From: Gammaproteobacteria bacterium
GTDB taxonomy: Bacteria; Pseudomonadota; Gammaproteobacteria; HK1
Direction of reading: 5' to 3'
Assembly: GCA_021773635.1 (NCBI GenBank)
Contig: JAJFJV010000019.1
Coordinates: forward strand, 310,001 to 374,000
DNA length: 64,000 nucleotides
The notes under the pieces are model-generated. The model saw only the letters and a list, made by a program, of their open reading frames with translations, had not been told where the DNA came from and did not search any database. A program made the position numbers and the translations under genes. Every line of letters begins with the position of its first letter. The stretch's first letter is position 1. Of this stretch, positions 31,441-40,899 are shown piece by piece.

Positions 31441-31587
31441 AGGACGGGGGATTTGCATGCGCTTGCAGATCTTTCCTAACGCTACATCCGATATCCCGTA
31501 GTCTTTTGCCAGGCGGGTCATGGGTTTTGACCAGACCTGCTCAAATAATGCCTCCCGCTTAACCACCGTCGCTTTAGTACCCGCCAT
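31435..31587 (-). pseudogene. Fragment of a helix-turn-helix type N-terminal region
   Basis: About 50 codons, [50 protein letters not shown], then TGA. The [33 protein letters not shown] pattern is the N-terminal part of longer DNA-binding proteins in which NIPRPP-x-GYW normally follows. It stops abruptly where the glycohydrolase remnant begins, so two fragments were joined here. 31588-31776 holds no recognisable gene. Confidence 0.6.
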
Positions 31588-31776
31588 CACTGCTGTCCCG
31601 TTAACTTTCACAGCAAAGCCATCTGATTCATATCGACTTGTAGAACGTGTGTAGGGTCGCCGCCAACTTGGCGGGACCGGCACCGGCGATCTCTATAGAG
31701 GCCTGTGCATGAGTGTCATTACTAGCGTTCGTCACCATCTATCGAGGGCACTGAATGGCATAAAACACCCCCATAA

Positions 31777-32412
31777 CTATGCCCACAGTTCGAGTTCATA
31801 GTGACGCATGACCGCCCCCAACAGATCGCTACGGCTAATAATCCCCATCAACTCCCCCTCATTTACAACCGGCATCGCCCCAATATGTTGTTCGACGAAC
31901 AGACGGGCAATGTACCGCACGTCGGCATCAACACTGGCTGCTAACACCCGCGGCGTCATTAATTGACCGACCCGAACGTCGCTTGTATGCGGCACTTGGC
32001 GTTGGTAACTTTCGGTCAAGCCCGCCAGGTAGCGTAAAATATCGCGATCTGAAACGATGCCCACCAGCCTACCTGCGGATGAGACAACAGGGACATGGCG
32101 AAAGCCATTTGTCTGAAATTGTTTTAATGCCTCGGATATCCTGTCCTCGGGCGTCAAAATCACTACCGGTGAAGTCATCACCTGTTCAGCCAACAGTATC
32201 GAAGAACTTTGCGGTAATTGTTGGACCGTACTATAGGCTTGTTCGGCTACCTGCTGCCGCTCACGTGGCTTAAGCGCGTCACGATGCTCCATCTCATTCA
32301 CAGGCGGCTCAGCCACAATAGCCACTGTTTTTTTAACAACAGGCTTTTCGAACATCCGCTCCAATGGCATGAGTTCATGGCTATTCAGGCCGTAAATCGT
32401 AAACGATGTCAC
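31777..32412 (-). CDS. CBS-domain pair protein
   Basis: 211 residues. An N-terminal non-conserved part of about 70 residues precedes two CBS domains: AEQVMTSPVVILTPEDRISEALKQFQTNGFRHVPVVSSAGRLVGIVSDRDILRYL and VGQLMTPRVLAASVDADVRYIARLFVEQHIGAMPVVNEGELMGIISRSDLLGAVMRH. CBS pairs bind adenine nucleotides and regulate attached or partner proteins. It is a stand-alone pair. Its neighbours are the metal-response regulators, but no functional link is shown. The 168 bases to the next gene include an open stretch without clear family. Confidence 0.88.
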   Translation of the reverse strand: MTSFTIYGLNSHELMPLERMFEKPVVKKTVAIVAEPPVNEMEHRDALKPRERQQVAEQAYSTVQQLPQSSSILLAEQVMTSPVVILTPEDRISEALKQFQTNGFRHVPVVSSAGRLVGIVSDRDILRYLAGLTESYQRQVPHTSDVRVGQLMTPRVLAASVDADVRYIARLFVEQHIGAMPVVNEGELMGIISRSDLLGAVMRHYELELWA

Positions 32413-32580
32413 TGATTATCCTCGCACCTTCTTTCCACCCACAACGACTGCTCCAAAAAAAATGCCGCCCCGGCTACGAACAAGTCCTCGCGGATTAGTT
32501 TCTCTTCGTATTTACCTAGGCGACCTCTATTGCCGCGCCCCCTTGTTTGGACGTTTTTCAGGATAGAAAGAAGATGCGTT

Positions 32581-33954
32581 TTAGCTACACATTGCTTGGG
32601 GAAACGCAACGACAACTCGTAATCCAGGCGAATTGTCCTCAAGCGAGATCGTTGCGTCGTGTAGCTTGGCGACAGCGGCAACGAAACTGAGGCCCAGACC
32701 GCTACCGGGCGTGGTACGACTCGCATCGAGGCGGTAGAAACGGCGGAATACCCGGTCCCGTTCCTTGGCAGGGATTCCCGGTCCGTTGTCACTCAGGGTG
32801 ATTTGCGGCCTTCCAGCTCGCATCTCAATACACATTTGGAGCCTCGTGCCGTTCGGCGTATGACGCAGAGCGTTCTCTACAAGATTCACGAGCATCTGCG
32901 TGAGCAGCTCTCGGTCGCCTCGCGCAGTGATGTTTGGATCGATGCGCGCAAGGAACGGCTTCCCCTCGTCTTCCGCGACGGCCACGAAAGCGTCCATAAT
33001 ATTCTCGGCGACGCCACTCAGATCCACCTGTGAAAAGCGCTCGCGCGGCGTACCTGCCTCAATCTGAGCGATGCGCAGTATCGCGTCGAAAATCTCCAGG
33101 ATCACGCAGGTGTCCTCGACGGCCGCATCGATCGCAGTCTCGTACTCGGCAGGGCTGCGCGGTTTCAGGCGGGTCGCCTCGAGTCTCTGGCGATGTCTGC
33201 CGAGTGGGGAGCGCAGATCGTGGGAAATGCTACTCGTTATGTGGCGCAGGTTCTCCATGAGCGCCTCGATTCGGGCGAACATCTGATTCAGGCTCTCCGC
33301 CAGTCTTCCAAGCTCGTCGTGCCACCCGACGGCCGGGATTCTTCGTGACAGATCGCCGTCCATGATGGCGCGTGCGGTACGATTGATGTCGTCAACCCGT
33401 CTGAGGAGCGCGCCGCCGATAGCCAGTCCACCAAAGAGTGCAAGCGCGGTGGTAATACCGAGCGCGATGGCAAAGGACCATATCAGCAGGGCCCGGGTCT
33501 GACGCAGATCCGCAGTGTCGTGCATCACGAGTATGAAAGTGTTGTCATCAAGTCGAGTGCCGAGGCCGCGAAACATCCGTCGCGCTCCGTTCAAGTCTCC
33601 TGAATCGGGTGGCAGCTTGATCTCCTGCCAGCCTTCGGATGGCGTCACTGGCGGCAGATCGCCTGCAAGGACCCTACCCTTTCCATCCTGTACGAGGAGG
33701 TGCATGGGGCTTGCGTCTTGGCGCTTGGCGTGCTGGCGCACGAGCCCCACGACCGAGTCCCGCCCATCCTGGACCAGATCAGCCCGCAGAACCGAGAGCT
33801 GTTGTTCGACCACCTCCTCCAGGTGTCGCTCCAGCAGCGACGTGGCCCAGCCGTAGATGAGTGCGAGCAGCGCGCCCATCACTACGGCCGACAGGCCGGC
33901 GAAGACGAGCGCGTAACGAGCCGGTGCGCTGTGGGCGGCATCGAGAAGCCTCAT
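32581..33954 (-). CDS. Sensor histidine kinase, heavy-metal type (CzcS/CopS-like)
   Basis: 457 residues. Two membrane segments (about 14-37 and 165-190) enclose a periplasmic sensor region; a HAMP linker (RRVDDINRTARAIMDGDLSRRIP) leads to HisKA with ITSSISHDLRSPLGRHRQRLE (phospho-His) and HATPase with LVNLVENALRHTPNG, DNGPGIP and GSGLGLSF. It follows its response regulator by 6 bases. Linkage to copper genes suggests periplasmic Cu or another metal as signal (inferred). Confidence 0.92.
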   Translation of the reverse strand: MRLLDAAHSAPARYALVFAGLSAVVMGALLALIYGWATSLLERHLEEVVEQQLSVLRADLVQDGRDSVVGLVRQHAKRQDASPMHLLVQDGKGRVLAGDLPPVTPSEGWQEIKLPPDSGDLNGARRMFRGLGTRLDDNTFILVMHDTADLRQTRALLIWSFAIALGITTALALFGGLAIGGALLRRVDDINRTARAIMDGDLSRRIPAVGWHDELGRLAESLNQMFARIEALMENLRHITSSISHDLRSPLGRHRQRLEATRLKPRSPAEYETAIDAAVEDTCVILEIFDAILRIAQIEAGTPRERFSQVDLSGVAENIMDAFVAVAEDEGKPFLARIDPNITARGDRELLTQMLVNLVENALRHTPNGTRLQMCIEMRAGRPQITLSDNGPGIPAKERDRVFRRFYRLDASRTTPGSGLGLSFVAAVAKLHDATISLEDNSPGLRVVVAFPQAMCS

Positions 33955-33960
33955 CGCAGC

Positions 33961-34638
33961 TCAATCCGACTCACGAATTGAATAGCCGGCACCGCGAATG
34001 GTATGAATCAACGATGCATCGAAGGGTTTGTCCACCTTGGCGCGTATCCGGCTCACATGGGTCTCGACAACATTTGTGTGGGGGTCGAAGTGGAAATCCC
34101 AAACATGCTCGAGCAGCATCGTTCGGGTGACCACTTCTTCAGCATGGCGCATCAGGTACTCCAGCAGCCGGAACTCCCGGGGCTGCAGGTCGATGGCTTG
34201 CCCGGCGCGGGTCACAGCGCGCTTGAGAAGATCCATCTCCAGGTTTGCGACACGCAGCACCGTTTCTGCCGATCCGATGGGCGGGCGCCGCGCGAGCGCG
34301 TTGATACGTGCAAGGAGCTCGGAAAACGCGAAGGGTTTGACGAGGTAGTCGTCGCCGCCGGCATCCAGGCCAGCAACCCGATCGTCCACACCACCGAGCG
34401 CGGAGAGAAAGAGCACGGGCGTGGAGACACCACCGCTGCGAATAGTCCTGACGATGGAGAGCCCGTCGAGCTCCGGCAGCATCCGATCGACGACCATCAC
34501 GTCATATGGCTCCCCGGCGGCCAGGAAGAGCCCGTCATGGCCGGTCGCCGCGAGGTCGACGATGTGGCCGTGCTCTTTCAGACCGTTTGCAATATACGCC
34601 GCGGTTTCGGCATCGTCTTCGATAACCAGTATCTTCAT
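33961..34638 (-). CDS. OmpR-family response regulator, heavy-metal type
   Basis: 225 residues. Receiver MKILVIEDDAETAAYIANGLKEHGHIVDLAATGHDGLFLAAGEPYDVMVVDRMLPELDG with the acceptor Asp in VVDRMLP, then a winged-helix DNA-binding domain (VTRAGQAIDLQPREFRLLEYLMRHAEEVVTRTMLLEHVWDFHFDPHTNVVETHVSRIRAKVDKPF). CzcR/CopR-like. Operates with the kinase downstream. The repeated TCCGTAA motif upstream of metal genes is a candidate binding site. Confidence 0.93.
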   Translation of the reverse strand: MKILVIEDDAETAAYIANGLKEHGHIVDLAATGHDGLFLAAGEPYDVMVVDRMLPELDGLSIVRTIRSGGVSTPVLFLSALGGVDDRVAGLDAGGDDYLVKPFAFSELLARINALARRPPIGSAETVLRVANLEMDLLKRAVTRAGQAIDLQPREFRLLEYLMRHAEEVVTRTMLLEHVWDFHFDPHTNVVETHVSRIRAKVDKPFDASLIHTIRGAGYSIRESD

Positions 34639-34731
34639 AATCCTTGGCCTCCAAAGCCACTGTGCGGATACGCCTCACCCGTCGGTACAAGCGGCTATTT
34701 CTCCTGGTCAACGCCATCGCACGGGTAAAGA

Positions 34732-35104
34732 TCATCCCGTCGCAGTGGTACGGGTTGTAACTGATGCCGGTGGCCGGCCAAGTACCTGGTACAGACCGAT
34801 GCTGCCCTCATCGAAATAGAAGGCACAGCCCGCCAGATATAATCGCCATAAGCGGTAAGTCACCTCACCCGAATAGCGTATCGCCAGCTCACCATCCGGA
34901 AAGATATAGCGGTTCATGAAGCGGGTCAGTGGCGAGCGTTGCCAGCCGGTCTCGCTGCTAATACCGTGATTGAGAAACAGGCCGCCGGGCTTGAGTACCC
35001 GACGGACGGTACCGAAATAAGTCGGAAAATTCCTGACGCCGATATGCTCGAACATGCCGATAAGCGCAACATCCTGAGACGAATCGTCCTGCTCTATAGA
35101 TCCC
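34732..35104 (-). pseudogene. Cyclopropane-fatty-acyl-phospholipid synthase family remnant
   Basis: Only the C-terminal third of the family is present: DVALIGMFEHIGVRNFPTYFGTVRRVLKPGGLFLNHGISSETGWQRSPLTRFMNRYIFPDGEL and SGEVTYRLWRLYLAGCAFYFDEGSIGLYQVLGRP. The S-adenosylmethionine-binding N-terminal region is missing; upstream codons (about 35,110-35,367) do not resemble the family. An internal segment between PDGEL and SGEVTYRLW also appears deleted relative to complete enzymes. Confidence 0.75.
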
Positions 35105-35612
35105 ATTCTGTGGCCTCCAAATCTTGTCGGGTTCGCTCTAGCCGCGGCGTGAGCGGAAACTAGCGGCTCGTAATGCAAGATTGGGGCAGTGTATCGGTTG
35201 TTGCCTTGGGCCGCGCTGACGGGAAGTATACGTATCCGTAATGTTGCGCATTGACGGCCGTCTGCATGAACGGTTGAAAGATATCGTGTACCGCTTTTGC
35301 CAACGGTAGCACGATGGTGCGAGTTTCCGCATGAGGTTGCATGATTGAAATAGGCAGGACACATCACAACCGGAATCGCTGCGCCGACCGGGATACCTGA
35401 CTCTCGCTACCACGCGATTATCACGTGTGGACCGTGGGCACGCATCAACTATCCGTAATGATGCGGAAATGCTTCGGAAAGCGCGGAGACCCTACCGTTT
35501 AGCCACGAAGTGACGATCCGGCTTTGGGTGTGCGGGGTGCGACCCCCGGCTCAGACGCCAGCAGATTGGAGAGCACGTTCGCGGCGACGAGCGGTCAGGA
35601 GAGATTCTCGAC
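35105..35612. other. Non-coding stretch with two regulatory-motif copies
   Basis: About 508 bp between the cfa remnant and the orphan Rieske gene. No convincing gene is seen. It contains TATCCGTAATG (35233-35243) and CAACTATCCGTAATG (35446-35460), matching motifs elsewhere in the metal block. The first copy faces the cfa remnant, the second precedes the Rieske gene. Confidence 0.5.
35446..35460 (+). promoter_or_regulatory. Repeated TCCGTAA motif upstream of the orphan Rieske gene
   Basis: CAACTATCCGTAATG lies 153 bases before the Rieske ATG and differs at one base from CAACTTTCCGTAATG (36318-36332) ahead of copA. A candidate site for the OmpR-family regulator at 33961. Confidence 0.45.
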
Positions 35613-36206
35613 ATGAGTACAGTCATCGACTTACGGCGGCGGCGGTTTCTGACGGCATCAACCGCGGTCGTCGGCGCCACCGGCATGGCAGTCGCGGCTT
35701 GGCCTTTCATCGCCTCCTGGCGACCGAGTGAACGCGCACGGGCTGCGGGCGCGCCCGTCGTCGTCGACGTCTCAAAGCTTGAGCCCGGCCAACAGATCAC
35801 AGTCAAGTGGCGCGGCAAGCCGGTTTGGATACTGCGACGGACGCCGGAGATGCTCAGCAGGCTCAGCAGGCTCACCTTGCAGCTACGCGATCCCGCGTCC
35901 CGGGTGGCCAGCCAACAGCCGGACTATGCTCGAAACGAGTACCGTTCGATCCGCTCCGAATATCTCGTTGCAGTCGGTCTGTGCACGCACCTCGGGTGCG
36001 TGCCGACCTTCAGGCCGGATATCGCCCCAGAAGACCTTGGCCCCTCCTGGCTCGGCGGGTACTTCTGCCCCTGCCACGGGTCGCGCTTCGACCTCGCGGG
36101 ACGCGTGTTCATCGGGGTCCCCGCACCAACCAATCTGGTCATCCCTCCATATCGCTATGTCAGCGACACCGTGATCGGGATTGGCATTGACGCGAGGACG
36201 GATTGA
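35613..36206 (+). CDS. Orphan Rieske iron-sulfur protein, PetA paralogue
   Basis: 197 residues, with the same layout as the chromosomal PetA at 9848: twin-arginine anchor (DLRRRRFLTASTAVVGATG), TVKWRGKPVWILRR, then the 2Fe-2S ligands CTHLGC and CPCHGS. About 60% of residues look identical by eye. No cytochrome b or c1 gene accompanies it. It is followed by a CopA-type ATPase in the same direction. It could replace PetA in the bc1 complex under metal stress, but nothing here tests that. Confidence 0.9.
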   Translation: MSTVIDLRRRRFLTASTAVVGATGMAVAAWPFIASWRPSERARAAGAPVVVDVSKLEPGQQITVKWRGKPVWILRRTPEMLSRLSRLTLQLRDPASRVASQQPDYARNEYRSIRSEYLVAVGLCTHLGCVPTFRPDIAPEDLGPSWLGGYFCPCHGSRFDLAGRVFIGVPAPTNLVIPPYRYVSDTVIGIGIDARTD

Positions 36207-36317
36207 CGGACTGTTACCCCACTGACCAAAGGAAACGAATCAGCGCGCCAGGTGCCATCGGCTCGCGAACCGATAGCGGAATCGGCGGACTCCAACCTAA
36301 AGATTACGACGGCGACT

Positions 36318-36332
36318 CAACTTTCCGTAATG
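36318..36332 (+). promoter_or_regulatory. Repeated TCCGTAA motif upstream of copA
   Basis: CAACTTTCCGTAATG lies 125 bases before the copA ATG, and another GATCCGTAG follows at about 36352. It differs at one base from the site ahead of the orphan Rieske gene. Confidence 0.45.
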
Positions 36333-36456
36333 TCCCGGCAATGAACAGGCGATCCGTAGAGTGCTAGCCTCATGCTCACGGTGCGAGGAAAACGAAAAAT
36401 AGATCGGCAAACAGGCACGGTTTCGTGCCTTCATCACAGAGCGGGGAAGCCTGACC

Positions 36457-38907
36457 ATGGACCACAGACACGCAGACACCAAAACCGATAAAGCAGAGAG
36501 AAACGCCACTTTTCGGGATCCCGTGTGCGGTATGGTCGTGACCCCAGAATCCGAGCACCGCTGCGTGCACGAGGAAGAGGCTTACTATTTCTGCAGCGCG
36601 CACTGCCAGGAGAAATTCCGGGCAGCGCCCACAACGTATCTCGAACCGGAAACGGCAACACGGCAACCGGGCACTCCGGAAAACGCCACCGTCTACGTGT
36701 GCCCGATGCATCCGGAGATTCGCCAGAACGGTCCCGGTACGTGCCCAAAATGCGGCATGGCGCTGGAGCCCGAGACGCCGTCACTGGCGACCACGACCCA
36801 ATACACTTGCCCAATGCACCCGGAAATCGTGCGCGACGAGCCCGGAGAATGTCCGAAGTGCGGCATGGCGCTGGAGCCGATGACGGTGGGCCAGGAGGAT
36901 GAGGAAAGCCCTGAACTCACCGACATGACCCGTCGGTTCTGGATGAGTGCAGTGCTGACCGTGCCGCTCATCATCGTCGCCATGGGGGAATATGTCGGGC
37001 TGTCTTTCGAATGGCTCGCGACGCCGAGGGTGCTGAGCTGGCTAGAACTTGCGCTGGCCACGCCGGTGGTGCTGTGGGGCGGTTGGGTATTCTTCGTGCG
37101 TGGCTGGCAGTCGCTGGTTAATCGCAGCCTCAATATGTTCACGCTCATCGGACTCGGTGTCGGTGTGGCCTACATCTATAGCGCGGTGGCAACGGCGCTG
37201 CCTGATATCTTCCCGGCCTCATTTCGAGACGCCGCCGGAAAAGTGGACATCTACTTTGAGGCTGCGGCTGTAATCGTGACCCTCGTGCTCCTCGGCCAAG
37301 TGATGGAACTGCGCGCACGCCACCGCACCGGCGCCGCCATCAAGGCATTGCTGGGCATGGCGCCGAAGACGGCCCGGCGCATAGAGGCCGATGGCTCAGA
37401 GGCTGACGTGGCACTTGAGCTTATACAGGTGGGCGACCGGTTGCGGGTGCGCCCGGGCGAGAAAGTGCCGGTGGATGGCGTGGTCGTCGAGGGCTTGAGT
37501 TCGGTGGACGAATCGATGCTGACGGGCGAGCCCATCCCGGTCGAGAAGCTGACCGGCGCCAAAGTCATCGGCGCCACTATTAACGGTACTGGTGGACTCA
37601 TTATCGAGGCGAAGCGGGTCGGAACTGACACGATGCTGGCCCAGATCATACAGATGGTGGCGGCCGCGCAGCGCAGCCGGGCACCCATTCAGAAACTAGC
37701 CGATGTCGTCGCGGGGTACTTCGCACCCCTGGTGGTGTTGATTGCCATTATTACCTTTATCGTCTGGGCGCTGATCGGCCCCGCGCCGGCCATGGCCTAC
37801 GCCATTATCAACGCGGTGGCGGTGCTGATCATCGCCTGCCCGTGCGCGCTCGGGCTCGCAACACCGATGTCCATCATGACGGCAACGGGCAAGGGTGCGA
37901 CGCTCGGCGTGCTGTTCAAAAATGCCGAGGCTATCGAGGTGATGCGGAAGGTCGACACCCTGGTGGTGGACAAGACTGGCACCCTGACCGAGGGCAAGCC
38001 GCGGCTGGTCCAGGTTGAGGCCACCCCCGGGATAGACGAGCCCACATTGCTGCGGCTGGCGGCAACTCTGGAGCGCGGCAGCGAACACCCGCTGGCGGCG
38101 GCTATCGTGGCCGGCGCCAGCGAACGCGGCGTCGAACTCGGCAAGGCGGAATCCTTCGAGTCGGTGACCGGCAAGGGCGTTACTGGCGAGGTCGACGGCA
38201 AGCGCGTTGCGCTCGGCAACGCGCGGCTGCTGGAGTCGCTCGGCGTCGACCCGGACGCACTTGTCCAACGGGCCGAAGCGTTACGCGCGGAGGGCCAGAC
38301 GGTCATGTTCCTGGCCGTCGACGGCACGGCAGCCGGACTTGTCGGCGTAGCGGATCCGATCAAGGAGACCACGCCCGAGGCGATCGACGCACTGCATGCG
38401 GAAGGAGTACGCATCGTGATGCTGACCGGCGATAGCGAAACCACCGCCAGGGCGGTCGCGGCGAAGCTTGGCCTGGACGAGGTCATCGCCGGCGTGCTTC
38501 CAGATCAGAAGGCGGAAACCGTGAAACGGCTGCAGCGCGAAGGCCGGGTTGTGGGCATGGCCGGCGATGGCGTTAACGACGCCCCCGCGCTCGCCCAGGC
38601 CCAGGTCGGCATCGCCATGGGCACCGGCACCGACGTGGCGATGGAGAGTGCCGGAGTGACGCTGATCAAGGGTGACCTGCGAGGAATCATTCGCGCTCGG
38701 CGACTGAGCCGCGCAACCATGCGCAATATTCGCCAGAACCTGTTCTTCGCCTTTATCTACAACGGTGCCGGCGTGCCCATCGCGGCCGGGGTGCTGTACC
38801 CGGAGTTCGGGATCCTGCTCAGCCCCATTATCGCGGCGGCCGCGATGAGCTTCAGTTCATTCTCGGTGGTGGTCAACGCGCTACGACTTAATCGCATAGA
38901 GCTGTGA
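36457..38907 (+). CDS. copA: Copper-type P1B ATPase with YHS and two heavy-metal-binding domains
   Basis: 816 residues. The N-terminus has a YHS domain ([36 protein letters not shown]), then two copies of the CPMHPEI ... [10 protein letters not shown] domain (about residues 90-118 and 129-152). The ATPase core follows, with TGEPIP, the metal-site CPC in [11 protein letters not shown], phosphorylation [10 protein letters not shown], the HP locus SEHPLA and hinge [13 protein letters not shown] plus the C-terminal [16 protein letters not shown] points to Cu(I) or Ag(I) export. Domains of this kind replace the usual HMA domain. It opens the metal operon. Confidence 0.94.
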   Translation: MDHRHADTKTDKAERNATFRDPVCGMVVTPESEHRCVHEEEAYYFCSAHCQEKFRAAPTTYLEPETATRQPGTPENATVYVCPMHPEIRQNGPGTCPKCGMALEPETPSLATTTQYTCPMHPEIVRDEPGECPKCGMALEPMTVGQEDEESPELTDMTRRFWMSAVLTVPLIIVAMGEYVGLSFEWLATPRVLSWLELALATPVVLWGGWVFFVRGWQSLVNRSLNMFTLIGLGVGVAYIYSAVATALPDIFPASFRDAAGKVDIYFEAAAVIVTLVLLGQVMELRARHRTGAAIKALLGMAPKTARRIEADGSEADVALELIQVGDRLRVRPGEKVPVDGVVVEGLSSVDESMLTGEPIPVEKLTGAKVIGATINGTGGLIIEAKRVGTDTMLAQIIQMVAAAQRSRAPIQKLADVVAGYFAPLVVLIAIITFIVWALIGPAPAMAYAIINAVAVLIIACPCALGLATPMSIMTATGKGATLGVLFKNAEAIEVMRKVDTLVVDKTGTLTEGKPRLVQVEATPGIDEPTLLRLAATLERGSEHPLAAAIVAGASERGVELGKAESFESVTGKGVTGEVDGKRVALGNARLLESLGVDPDALVQRAEALRAEGQTVMFLAVDGTAAGLVGVADPIKETTPEAIDALHAEGVRIVMLTGDSETTARAVAAKLGLDEVIAGVLPDQKAETVKRLQREGRVVGMAGDGVNDAPALAQAQVGIAMGTGTDVAMESAGVTLIKGDLRGIIRARRLSRATMRNIRQNLFFAFIYNGAGVPIAAGVLYPEFGILLSPIIAAAAMSFSSFSVVVNALRLNRIEL

Positions 38908-38941
38908 ACCTCTGCACCCGGATAGGCAAGGAGTCAGACGA

Positions 38942-39193
38942 ATGAACGATACAAAATCCCGCTGGTGGCACAACCGGTCGAAGCTTTCCTTTGTGGTGTT
39001 TCTCGCCATCGCCGGCTATTTCCTCTGGACCGAGCACCAGGCCCACGCCATCGCGTTCCTGCCGTGGATATTGATTCTAGGTTGCGTGTTCATGCACATG
39101 TTTATGCATGGTGGTCACGGTAGCGGCCACGACCACGGTTCTGACCGTGACACGGGGAAACGAGGCAGCGACGAGGGGGGCAACGAGCGATGA
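38942..39193 (+). CDS. DUF2933-type small membrane protein
   Basis: 83 residues: one or two membrane helices (LSFVVFLAIAGYFLWTEHQAHAIAFLPWILILGCVFMHMFMHGG) and a His/Asp-rich tail (HGSGHDHGSDRD). The DUF2933 pattern is common in copper-resistance clusters. The tail could bind metal (inferred). It overlaps the next gene by 4 bases. Confidence 0.8.
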   Translation: MNDTKSRWWHNRSKLSFVVFLAIAGYFLWTEHQAHAIAFLPWILILGCVFMHMFMHGGHGSGHDHGSDRDTGKRGSDEGGNER

Positions 39194-39876
39194 ATACTCC
39201 GGCATCTGATTACGGACTGTGGTCGTTGGTGTTCATCAACTCTCTGGTATTCATTATCTTCGCATTCAGCTTCGCCAAGCCCCACACGGCGCGGGACTGG
39301 CGATCATTCGGTGCGTTCTCGGCATTCCTGGTGGCGTTGTTCACCGAAATGTACGGATTTCCGCTCACCATCTACCTGCTCTCCGGTTGGCTCACGAACC
39401 GTTTCCCGGGCGTGGACTGGCTTGCCCACGACTCGGGGCACCTGCTCGAGATGCTGTTCGGCTGGCAAGGGAACCCGCACTTTGGGCCCTTTCACCTGCT
39501 CAGCACCGTGTTCATCATCGCTGGCTTCTGGTTACTGTCATCCGCCTGGAAGGTGCTCTACGCGGCGGGGCGCTTGCGCTCGCTGGCGAGTACCGATGTC
39601 TATGCGCGTATCCGCCATCCCCAGTACGTCGGCTTCGTGCTCATCATGACGGGCTTTCTCTTCCAGTGGCCGACGCTGGTGACGCTCGCGATGTTTCCGG
39701 TGCTGGTATTCATGTATGTGCGTCTCGCCAGGCGCGAGGAGCACGAGGCGCTCGCGGAGTTCGGCGACACCTATCGCGCGTACATGCGCCAAGTGCCGGC
39801 CTTCCTTCCGAGACTCTCCGGCCCGAGCGCTGATGATCGCGATCCACCGCCGCATGCCAAAACGGGAGGTGAATGA
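39190..39876 (+). CDS. Membrane methyltransferase of the isoprenylcysteine carboxyl methyltransferase family
   Basis: 228 residues, about five membrane helices. The C-terminal half is typical: TDVYARIRHPQYVGFVLIMTGFLFQWPTLVTLAMFPVLVFMYVRLARREEHEALAEFGDTYRAYMRQVPAFLP, with the RHPxYxG and E-F-G-x-x-Y-x-x-Y motifs. Family members occur with DUF2933 and YHS genes in copper and mercury islands; the substrate is unknown. Overlaps both neighbours by 4 bases. Confidence 0.85.
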   Translation: MNTPASDYGLWSLVFINSLVFIIFAFSFAKPHTARDWRSFGAFSAFLVALFTEMYGFPLTIYLLSGWLTNRFPGVDWLAHDSGHLLEMLFGWQGNPHFGPFHLLSTVFIIAGFWLLSSAWKVLYAAGRLRSLASTDVYARIRHPQYVGFVLIMTGFLFQWPTLVTLAMFPVLVFMYVRLARREEHEALAEFGDTYRAYMRQVPAFLPRLSGPSADDRDPPPHAKTGGE

Positions 39877-40157
39877 AAATGGACGGTTTCCTTTCCTTTC
39901 TGCTCTTCGCGGTGCTCTTCTACGTGATGATGCGCTTCGGTTGCGGCGCCCACATGAGGCACGGCGATCATCCCTCCGGTGACGCCAACGACGCCAAGCA
40001 CGTCGATCCCGTGTGCGGCAAAAACGTGAGTCCGAGCGAGGGCTACGGGAAGATGTACGCAGACCGGCTGTATCGATTCTGCTCGCGGCAATGCCTGGAC
40101 GCCTTCGACGCCGAGCCGGATCGCTACATAACAAAGCAATTGGAGGAAAAATCATGA
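39873..40157 (+). CDS. Membrane-anchored YHS-domain protein
   Basis: 94 residues. An N-terminal membrane helix (FLSFLLFAVLFYVMMRFGCGAHMRH) and a C-terminal YHS domain (DPVCGKNVSPSEGYGKMYADRLYRFCSRQCLDAFDAEPDRYI) with the two conserved metal-binding cysteine sites (VCG, CSRQC). Likely metal handling. It overlaps the next gene by 4 bases. Confidence 0.82.
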   Translation: MKMDGFLSFLLFAVLFYVMMRFGCGAHMRHGDHPSGDANDAKHVDPVCGKNVSPSEGYGKMYADRLYRFCSRQCLDAFDAEPDRYITKQLEEKS

Positions 40158-40444
40158 GACACGATATTTCGCTGATCGCGGTCGGCCACGCCACCAGCCT
40201 GCTGCTTGCCATCACCTTCTCGCTGTGCGTGTTGTTCGATCTGCTGTTTCCCGAGATGGCCATGTTCCAGGTATGGCTGAGGCTCCTGCCGGGCTTCGAA
40301 TGGCTGTCGTGGCCGAGCTTTTTCCTCGGTCTGGTCGAAAGCTATGGCTACGGCTGGTACTTCACCCTGATCTGGGTGCCGCTCTACAACTTCACCGCGT
40401 CACGCCAAGAAAAGGCGCCCCCCGTAAACAGTGATTCACAATAA
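40154..40444 (+). CDS. DUF5676-type membrane protein
   Basis: 96 residues, two membrane helices (VGHATSLLLAITFSLCVLFDLLF and LVESYGYGWYFTLIWVPLYNF). The pattern matches the small DUF5676 membrane proteins that accompany copper and mercury clusters. Function unknown. The stop is followed after 14 bases by the first YHS mini-gene. Confidence 0.75.
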   Translation: MRHDISLIAVGHATSLLLAITFSLCVLFDLLFPEMAMFQVWLRLLPGFEWLSWPSFFLGLVESYGYGWYFTLIWVPLYNFTASRQEKAPPVNSDSQ

Positions 40445-40458
40445 CTGGAGAAATTCTC

Positions 40459-40629
40459 ATGACTAGAAATCAACCGAAGGCAGCACCAAACCGGGACCCC
40501 GTCTGCGGGAAGCGAGTCAATCGCAACAAGGCGTACATTGCCATCGAGTACAAGGGACGGGAATACCTGCTCTGCTGCCCTGTGTGCCAGGCCGAATTCG
40601 AGAAGGATCCGGAGAAATATCTCCGATGA
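40459..40629 (+). CDS. YHS-domain mini-protein, first copy
   Basis: 56 residues, NRDPVCGKRVNRNKAYIAIEYKGREYLLCCPVCQAEFEKDPEKYL. A complete small YHS domain with CGK and CCPVC sites. AACTGGAGAAATTC before the ATG gives a ribosome binding site. It is one half of a tandem duplication (see 40426-40919) and differs from the second copy at four or five residues. Confidence 0.8.
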   Translation: MTRNQPKAAPNRDPVCGKRVNRNKAYIAIEYKGREYLLCCPVCQAEFEKDPEKYLR

Positions 40630-40728
40630 GCCACGGCCGAGCGCCTGGAGGCAGGCAACAAGCCGCGTCACGCCTAGCAAAGGTGCGCTCCCGGAAACAG
40701 TGATTCACAATAATTGGAGAAATTCGTC

Positions 40729-40899
40729 ATGACCACAAAGCAACCGAAGGCAGCATCAAACCGGGACCCCGTCTGCGGGAAGCGAGTCAATCGCAACAAG
40801 GCGTACATTTCCATCGAGTACAAGGGACGGGAATACCCGCTCTGCTGCCCCGTGTGCCAGGCCGAGTTCGAGAAGGATCCGGAGAAATATCTCCGATGA
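40729..40899 (+). CDS. YHS-domain mini-protein, second copy
   Basis: 56 residues, near-identical to the first copy (NRDPVCGKRVNRNKAYISIEYKGREYPLCCPVCQAEFEKDPEKYL). It is the later copy of the duplication. The change of LLCC to PLCC and A to S are the main differences. Confidence 0.8.
   Translation: MTTKQPKAASNRDPVCGKRVNRNKAYISIEYKGREYPLCCPVCQAEFEKDPEKYLR

Noticed and set aside
32409-32580. A separate gene before the CBS-domain gene
   Set aside because: A frame reads GKYEEKLIREDLFVAGAAFFLEQ, but without a start or family; left as unexplained sequence.
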